Virus record (IMG/VR): IMGVR_UViG_3300042879_001629
Location: 1-28,672 of that record
Length of the DNA: 28,672 nt
Direction: 5' to 3' (one strand)
Source: a virus
Each line of letters begins with the position of its first letter. Positions within the stretch are counted from its first letter, which is position 1. This document shows positions 24,978-28,672 of this stretch, piece after piece. The position numbers were made by a program, and so were the translations under genes. The notes beneath the pieces were generated by a model. That model worked only from the letters and a program-made list of their open reading frames with translations, was not told the DNA's origin and did no database searches.

Positions 24978-25265
24978 CTAACCTACTAAAACCCTTAATA
25001 ATTTTAGACACAATTCCTTAACTCCGTCGCTATCTCTGTTGTTGTATATCATATAAGCAATTGCTATCATTCTACCCTTTTCCATTGTCATATAAGCTGG
25101 TTTCCCATTAGGCACAAGTTCGTTTAAATAAAAATTTAAAATTGCTATTTTACTTGATACCGTTTCTGAAAACCGAATAGGTCTTGGATATTGAGCAGCT
25201 ATTGTTTCTATTTCATTCCATTTTTTAACAGAAAATCCATCAATGATTATATTACCTTTTGCCAT
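24978..25265 (-). CDS. Hypothetical protein, 95 residues
   Basis: A small soluble, helical protein, last gene of the leftward operon before its terminator. It starts MAKGNIIIDGFSVKKWNEIE and has a helical second half (EKGRMIAIAYMIYNNRDSDG, then VKELCLKLLRVLVG). It overlaps the resolvase gene by 14 bases, so the two are co-transcribed. No family recognised. The pairing with a resolvase suggests DNA metabolism, as inference only. Confidence 0.55.
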   Translation of the reverse strand: MAKGNIIIDGFSVKKWNEIETIAAQYPRPIRFSETVSSKIAILNFYLNELVPNGKPAYMTMEKGRMIAIAYMIYNNRDSDGVKELCLKLLRVLVG

Positions 25266-25743
25266 TTTTAATATATTTTTTTGCCATAAGTGCTAAGAAA
25301 AATGCGTCTATCATATCCTGAGTCACTTTGGCTGGTTTAAAATTAGGTTCAAATTTTAGCCGTTCTTGTTCAACGACCTTAAAAAAAACTTCTTTACCCC
25401 ATTTTCTACCTTTACCTTCAGGTGAAATATTAAATGCATTGTATCCATTTTCCTTTATCCATTCATAAGCTATGCGACTTGCTCCCTGATTCATTCCCAC
25501 GTTTCGGGACATTCGGGAAAGGATAGCACGGTTAATAGATGAATTAAAAGTAATGTTCTGAAGGCTGGAGTCTTCCACAAGGATAATCGGATTGTGGTAA
25601 TCATTCCACGTTGGGACATCTTTAATAAAATCAACAAAGCGTTTGTATTTTTTAAAGATAATTACTTTGTCAGCAATTACACATGATGCCATTCCGTTTA
25701 TCCTTATGGCTGGGTCAACCCCGATTAGTGTTATGCTATCCAA
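25252..25743 (-). CDS. RuvC-like Holliday-junction resolvase
   Basis: A 163-residue RNase H-fold nuclease. The catalytic acids are visible at the family's places: Asp10 in TLIGVDPAIRINGMA, Glu57 in PIILVEDSSL, and Asp143/Asp146 in TQDMIDAFFLAL. The section RNVGMNQGASRIAYEW and ISPEGKGRKWG fits the RuvC-type middle. Phage versions cut branched DNA before packaging. The start is probably TTG (25743), since no ATG precedes the conserved beta strand, and it lies inside the end of the upstream 56-residue gene, which suggests coupled, modest translation. Not likely to be the host's own ruvC, given the phage context and divergence. Confidence 0.75.
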   Translation of the reverse strand: MDSITLIGVDPAIRINGMASCVIADKVIIFKKYKRFVDFIKDVPTWNDYHNPIILVEDSSLQNITFNSSINRAILSRMSRNVGMNQGASRIAYEWIKENGYNAFNISPEGKGRKWGKEVFFKVVEQERLKFEPNFKPAKVTQDMIDAFFLALMAKKYIKNGKR

Positions 25744-25901
25744 TTGTAGTCCTTTAGTTGTGGGTGTTTCTCAAAGATATAATCTTCTTCGTTATATATC
25801 TTTAAACACCTTTTATAATCTTCATCAACTATTAGGTTGGCTCTAAACAAAGCCTTTTTCCCCTCGTAATTTGACTTTAAATAAATACTGAAATATTTCA
25901 T
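25731..25901 (-). CDS. Small protein, 56 residues
   Basis: Starts MKYFSIYLKSNYEGKKALFR and ends QLKDYNWIA. It is charged, soluble and rich in Tyr, Lys and Glu. Its ATG overlaps the stop of the membrane-protein gene upstream by an ATGA junction, and its end overlaps the resolvase start by 13 bases. This tight packing, together with protein-like composition, argues that it is a real gene. The function is unknown. Confidence 0.6.
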   Translation of the reverse strand: MKYFSIYLKSNYEGKKALFRANLIVDEDYKRCLKIYNEEDYIFEKHPQLKDYNWIA

Positions 25902-26437
25902 AGTGTTATCGTTTTGAATGATGAAACAAATGGTTTAAACGTTGTATTTTCTTTTGTTACTGGTTCAGTTTTTACCTTTACCGTTCTTCTTCTGTGTTTG
26001 ATAATCTTTTTTTCATTGATACCGTAAGCCTCAACCCCTTTGTCAACAAAGTTTATTTCCAAAAGGTAACCAAAAACTACAATTGTGCCAACAAAAAAGA
26101 ACATAGTTATAAATTCTGCTCCAGAATACTTTTCAGATAAGCCAAAGAAAACTTCGATTAAGGCTATTAGCGTTGCTCCTAATGCTATTTTAGGTGGATA
26201 AGGACTTCTACCCTTAGTTGGGTTGAGAAAGTCCATAAAAACGACTGCAAATCGTCCGAGTTGTAAAATGGTTGATGCTATGATAGCAATCCAAAAGTCA
26301 ATCGGTAAAAAGATAGCGGTAAGGTAGGCATTAATGCCATAAGTAAGGACAATTGTAGTAAGCATGATTGTAGGAATGTTGTCGCTAATGCTTTCAAATG
26401 TCCATTTAAATTGTGTGTTTGTGAAATTCTTTTCCAT
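25898..26437 (-). CDS. Four-helix membrane protein
   Basis: A 179-residue inner-membrane protein with hydrophobic segments PTIMLTTIVLTYGINAYLTA, FWIAIIASTILQLGRFAVVF, KIALGATLIALIEVFFGL and FITMFFFVGTIVVFGYLLEI, and a basic cytoplasmic tail (IKHRRRTVKVK). I chose the ATG at 26437 rather than one 54 bases upstream because it follows the AAAACAACC leader shared by neighbouring genes and avoids overlap with the 45-residue gene. No family recognised. A role in host takeover or superinfection exclusion is possible but only a guess. Confidence 0.65.
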   Translation of the reverse strand: MEKNFTNTQFKWTFESISDNIPTIMLTTIVLTYGINAYLTAIFLPIDFWIAIIASTILQLGRFAVVFMDFLNPTKGRSPYPPKIALGATLIALIEVFFGLSEKYSGAEFITMFFFVGTIVVFGYLLEINFVDKGVEAYGINEKKIIKHRRRTVKVKTEPVTKENTTFKPFVSSFKTITL

Positions 26438-26441
26438 TGTA

Positions 26442-26450
26442 GGTTGTTTT
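26442..26450 (-). promoter_or_regulatory. Shared leader motif AAAACAACC, copy 1
   Basis: AAAACAACC on the minus strand, exactly 4 bases before the ATG of the membrane-protein gene, and overlapping the stop codon of the gene before it. The same motif at the same spacing precedes two other genes here. It contains no Shine-Dalgarno sequence. Confidence 0.5.
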
Positions 26451-26586
26451 AAAAAATGTTTAATACTTTGAATGAGTAACTCGTGTACCAATTATTCATA
26501 AATTGGCTGCATGATTTTTTGCTTCTAAAAACTCGTACGGATACTTTGCCAGTTTTCTTGTCGGTTAATTCTACTTTCTGTTTCAT
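26449..26586 (-). CDS. Small basic protein, 45 residues
   Basis: Starts MKQKVELTDKKTGKVSVRVF and ends YTSYSFKVLNIF. It is basic, with one cysteine and a beta-like first half. The ATG is preceded by the AAAACAACC leader at 4 bases, as for its neighbours, which supports it as a translated gene. Its stop lies 11 bases before the next start. The function is unknown; its small basic character would suit nucleic acid binding, but nothing specific shows this. Confidence 0.55.
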   Translation of the reverse strand: MKQKVELTDKKTGKVSVRVFRSKKSCSQFMNNWYTSYSFKVLNIF

Positions 26587-26590
26587 GATT

Positions 26591-26599
26591 GGTTGTTTT
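26591..26599 (-). promoter_or_regulatory. Shared leader motif AAAACAACC, copy 2
   Basis: AAAACAACC on the minus strand with 4 bases (AATC) before the ATG of the 45-residue gene. Identical in sequence and spacing to copies 1 and 3. Confidence 0.5.
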
Positions 26600-26606
26600 A
26601 AAGGTT

Positions 26607-26634
26607 AAAAATTTGCAGTTGTTCGGATGCTGCA
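26607..26634 (-). terminator. Weak possible terminator
   Basis: On the minus strand a 5-bp stem, TGCAG with CTGCA (26614-26618 and 26630-26634), is followed by AATTTTTAA. It lies after the 125-residue gene's stop. The stem is short, so this is a tentative call. The rest of the 70-base gap shows nothing else. Confidence 0.3.
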
Positions 26635-26656
26635 CCCCCGTTTTAGTTAATTATTA

Positions 26657-27034
26657 TTAATAATCTATTCCTTTTACTCCCATTATATTATGGTCTGATT
26701 GTCTTTCCTCAAGTTCATTTTTAACATCTACTCTAATCATAGAACCGTTATCTTTTGTAAAATATGAACTAATAAAATATTGAATTCTATTTTTACCATA
26801 ATTCGTATTTTTAACATAGTCTTTTCCATTGTCAATTAAATCTCTATTATCAATGTGTTTGTAAGCCATCATTTTAGATTTAGGCAACCATCTGTTAGCC
26901 TTATTGCCAATGCTTTCAAAGTATAAAGAAACTAATAAAGCTTTTTCAGTTTCCATTACAACATCTTCACTGTAAAAACTGGCATAATTTGAATTTTTGC
27001 CAATTGGTCTTTCGCTTTGTGTTATCTCTTTCAT
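26657..27034 (-). CDS. Hypothetical protein, 125 residues
   Basis: A soluble, charged protein with alpha/beta character (for example KALLVSLYFESIGNKANRW and NRIQYFISSYFTKDNGSMIR). The ATG at 27034 is chosen over one 24 bases upstream because it follows the AAAACAACC leader at exactly 4 bases, as in the two genes downstream. It is preceded by an A/T-rich gap likely to hold its promoter, though no perfect TAnnTTTG box was found there. No family recognised. Confidence 0.6.
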   Translation of the reverse strand: MKEITQSERPIGKNSNYASFYSEDVVMETEKALLVSLYFESIGNKANRWLPKSKMMAYKHIDNRDLIDNGKDYVKNTNYGKNRIQYFISSYFTKDNGSMIRVDVKNELEERQSDHNIMGVKGIDY

Positions 27035-27038
27035 AATA

Positions 27039-27047
27039 GGTTGTTTT
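27039..27047 (-). promoter_or_regulatory. Shared leader motif AAAACAACC, copy 3
   Basis: AAAACAACC on the minus strand with 4 bases (TATT) before the ATG of the 125-residue gene. The enzyme gene further upstream has a looser version, AAAACATAACC, 2 bases before its ATG. Confidence 0.5.
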
Positions 27048-27084
27048 GTTATTTTCAATACGTAAATTTAAAAACAAATTTTGA

Positions 27085-27112
27085 TATAAAAAAATATTTT
27101 CACAAATATTTT
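27085..27112 (-). terminator. A/T-only hairpin with T run, possible terminator
   Basis: A 9-bp stem made only of A-T pairs (27091-27099 with 27104-27112, loop of 4) is followed on the minus strand by a T run. It lies 10 bases after the stop of the glucosaminidase-like gene. An A/T-only stem is weak, and the same 87-base gap probably also holds a promoter for the next gene. Confidence 0.3.
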
Positions 27113-27121
27113 AAAAAAAAA

Positions 27122-27958
27122 TCAAAATTCTTCCTTTTGCCCATCTTTTGGAAAGTTATCCCGTTTTATTTCCCAGTATTCAGCCATCAAGGAAGCACGG
27201 AATTTGTAATCACGGTCGGTGTGATACCCATTTTCATAGATACATTTGCAGATAGATTCATATAAACGTTTGCCTTTTAACTTGTAGTTGGCTTTTTTGC
27301 ATTCGTAGTACCTTCCAGAGTTAAGGATTTGAGCCCAAAGTTTTAAGCCTTCTTCGGTATTATCAGCAGAAAAAAACTTGGCTTTTATATAGCGGTTCTT
27401 TCCCCTTATAACTTCCCTTGTTTTATAGGTTACATGGTCATAACCTTTTAATGCTTTGCCTCCTCCAGCGTTTGCATGAATGCGCCAAAGGTCGGTTTCA
27501 ATGCCGTTGTTTGTTGCCTCAATGATGAAGAATGAATAAATCATTGATACTGGAAAATCGGTCATGTAGTGAACGTTCATAAGCATATCATTGTATTTGT
27601 ATGCTAACCAAATACGTCTTAATCTGGAATGGTTTTCTCCTTGCAAATTACGAAAGCCAATACCCGTTAAATAATCCCTGAGTTGATTCTCTGACATTTT
27701 ACGCAACTGCCAACCGTACTGCCTTGACCCAAAAGCCGATGCCTTGATATTATCAGCCTTGACTTCCAAAGGTTCAATTGTTTTTTTTACAAAGACCGTT
27801 TCGACCTTGATAATCGGTGCAACTGACTGGGTGACGTATTCTGTTTTAACAGGTGAATACTGTAAGCCTAAAATAAAGGCAATGGTTAATCCGCTACCTA
27901 CCAAATAAGGAAGGCTTTTGTTTTGCGGAACATAGATAATTTCTTCTTTCTTTTTCAT
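27122..27958 (-). CDS. Membrane-anchored glucosaminidase-like wall enzyme
   Basis: A 278-residue protein. Residues 16-37 form one N-terminal membrane helix with a basic start (MKKKEEIIYV), so the rest should face the periplasm. Residues 125-222 resemble the glucosaminidase/lysozyme-like fold: FPVSMIYSFFIIEATNNG with candidate catalytic Glu147, then IHANAGGGKALKG in place of the usual NNxFGIK, and FFSADNTEEGLKLWAQILNS before GRYYECKK, matching the family's closing pattern. It would cleave peptidoglycan sugar chains. It is on the opposite strand from holin and amidase, so it may act at another time. The call is by pattern and not certain. Confidence 0.6.
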   Translation of the reverse strand: MKKKEEIIYVPQNKSLPYLVGSGLTIAFILGLQYSPVKTEYVTQSVAPIIKVETVFVKKTIEPLEVKADNIKASAFGSRQYGWQLRKMSENQLRDYLTGIGFRNLQGENHSRLRRIWLAYKYNDMLMNVHYMTDFPVSMIYSFFIIEATNNGIETDLWRIHANAGGGKALKGYDHVTYKTREVIRGKNRYIKAKFFSADNTEEGLKLWAQILNSGRYYECKKANYKLKGKRLYESICKCIYENGYHTDRDYKFRASLMAEYWEIKRDNFPKDGQKEEF

Positions 27959-27978
27959 CTGGTTATGTTTTAATATTA

Positions 27979-27986
27979 CAAATATA
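27979..27986 (-). promoter_or_regulatory. Bacteroidota-type -7 promoter box
   Basis: On the minus strand TATATTTG matches TAnnTTTG and lies 20 bases before the ATG of the glucosaminidase-like gene. It sits in a very A/T-rich gap behind a strong terminator, which is where a promoter is needed. No clear -33 TTTG was found. Confidence 0.45.
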
Positions 27987-28030
27987 TAAATATTTTAAAT
28001 ATAAAAATATATTTGTTAAAAAAAATGTAA

Positions 28031-28059
28031 AAAAAACCCCGTACCAGAGAGATACGGGG
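28031..28059 (-). terminator. Rho-independent terminator after the dcd gene group
   Basis: On the minus strand a 7-bp stem CCCCGTA with TACGGGG (28037-28043 and 28053-28059, 9-base loop) is followed by a run of T (complement of the A run at 28031-28036). It lies 10 bases after the stop of the 50-residue gene and separates this group from the enzyme gene downstream. Confidence 0.85.
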
Positions 28060-28069
28060 CAAAAACAAC

Positions 28070-28222
28070 CTAAATACAATTATGCAACATTCCAAAAGTA
28101 GATATCTTTATTTCTTTATTCTCAACGTGTATTCCAAGTCTTTTAAACTCTTCAATCGCTTCTTCAACCGTGTCACCGTGAACAATTATTCTCTCATTAT
28201 TATATTTTATCTCCCATCTCAT
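28070..28222 (-). CDS. Small protein, 50 residues
   Basis: Starts MRWEIKYNNERIIVHGDTVE and continues EAIEEFKRLGIHVENKEIKI. The pattern beta-beta-helix with a VEEAIEEFKRLG helix looks like a compact folded domain. Its ATG overlaps the stop of the upstream 43-residue gene by an ATGA junction, and a strong terminator follows, so the gene is well supported. The function is unknown. Confidence 0.65.
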   Translation of the reverse strand: MRWEIKYNNERIIVHGDTVEEAIEEFKRLGIHVENKEIKISTFGMLHNCI

Positions 28223-28350
28223 TTGTTAAAGTCTTTTATCAAGTCAACAATGTAGTAAATAGCGAAGGACAAAGTTAACAATCCTCCAGCTGCAACAATT
28301 AAATTAAGCATAAATTTAGTTGCTTGTTCTCTTTCCTTTTGATTCAACAT
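28219..28350 (-). CDS. Single-pass membrane peptide, 43 residues
   Basis: Starts MLNQKEREQATKFMLNLIVA and has one hydrophobic helix (residues about 14-36, ending in FAIYYIVDLI) flanked by charged ends. It lies between dcd (2 bases upstream) and the 50-residue gene (ATGA overlap), so it is most likely translated. The function is unknown. Confidence 0.6.
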   Translation of the reverse strand: MLNQKEREQATKFMLNLIVAAGGLLTLSFAIYYIVDLIKDFNK

Positions 28351-28352
28351 GG

Positions 28353-28672
28353 TTAAAAGTTTTTATAGTTTTTCGAGGCAACAGGGTCTTTACCCTGATT
28401 GGAATACTTAGCATCTGCTTTTGAGGCATAATCGGTGTATGGCATTTCAGATATATCATGGTAGCAAATTTGTGCTATTTTCATACCAGCATATATCCTT
28501 ACTGGTTGAATACAAGCCAATTCCAAAGTCCAATGTCCTTTAAATCCTACGTCTCCAAATCCAGCCGTTATGTGAACAAATAAACCAAGCCTTCCTAATG
28601 ATGATTTGCCTTGAATAATTGGAACGTGTCGAAGTGTCTCCGTATATTCGACAGTTGATGCAAGGTAAAGGA
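28353..28672 (-). CDS. dcd: dCTP deaminase, partial (5' end beyond the window)
   Basis: The C-terminal 105 residues of a dCTP deaminase, which makes dUTP from dCTP on the route to dTTP and so shifts the nucleotide pool during phage replication. Visible landmarks: GKSSLGRLGLFVHITAG, the segment GFKGHWTLEL with the catalytic-position Glu, VRIYAGMKIAQICY, and the closing DAKYSNQGKDPVASKNYKNF, which parallels the end of E. coli Dcd. The N-terminus lies past the right edge. The trimeric dCTP deaminase/dUTPase fold is shared, so a bifunctional enzyme cannot be excluded. Confidence 0.88.
   Translation of the reverse strand, partial: LYLASTVEYTETLRHVPIIQGKSSLGRLGLFVHITAGFGDVGFKGHWTLELACIQPVRIYAGMKIAQICYHDISEMPYTDYASKADAKYSNQGKDPVASKNYKNF

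Noticed and set aside
26438-26491. Upstream in-frame start for the four-helix membrane protein
   Set aside because: Using it would overlap the 45-residue gene and skip the AAAACAACC leader found exactly 4 bases before the ATG at 26437.
28081-28254. Plus-strand frame starting after AAAACAACC at 28062-28070
   Set aside because: The spacing to ATG is not 4 bases, and the minus strand holds two small genes joined by an ATGA overlap with a terminator behind them.

Overview
The window reads as most of a siphovirus-like tailed phage (or prophage) genome whose host is probably a member of the Bacteroidota. Reasons for the host call: low GC; start codons preceded by A/T-rich leaders rather than Shine-Dalgarno sequences; two perfect TAnnTTTG promoter boxes at plausible distances from genes; and secretion signals ending in FAQ or FSQ. 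No integrase, tRNA, CRISPR array, insertion sequence or origin could be supported. No stretch longer than about 110 bases lacks a gene.

Positions 30-24906 (+ strand) are one tightly packed late region with many ATGA, TAATG and TAAATG junctions. Order: DUF5681-type small terminase candidate, small membrane protein, large terminase, two unknowns, a probable tail-assembly chaperone with a -1 frameshift on a T9 run (3113-3121), a tail protein fused to a glycine-rich fibre tip, two small fibre-associated proteins, a UUCG-loop terminator, three tail/adaptor candidates, a 1081-residue tape measure, two small cytoplasmic proteins (four-cysteine and helix-turn-helix-like), a ClpP-type prohead protease fused to a scaffold-like tail, a decoration-like protein, major capsid protein, portal, head-tail adaptor, a 944-residue fibre, a secreted protein, holin and amidase. 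The terminase is followed by tail genes, and the head genes lie behind the tape measure: head and tail blocks are swapped relative to the common lambda/HK97 order.

Positions 24978-28672 (- strand) converge on the late region at a terminator at 24908-24938. This looks like part of the early/metabolic region. In transcription order it holds dCTP deaminase (5' end outside the window), two tiny proteins, a terminator, a membrane-anchored glucosaminidase-like enzyme with its own promoter-like box, a 125-residue unknown, a 45-residue basic protein, a four-helix membrane protein, a 56-residue protein, a RuvC-like resolvase and a 95-residue unknown. Three of these genes share an identical leader, AAAACAACC followed by exactly four bases and ATG.

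The strongest leads are the frameshift gene, the shared leader motif, a carbohydrate-binding-like insert in the long fibre that lacks ACG threonine codons, and signal peptides in late genes next to the lysis cassette. I found no clear sign of a wholly new multi-gene system. Functions assigned to the tail and adaptor proteins rest on position and recalled family resemblance and should be read as provisional.
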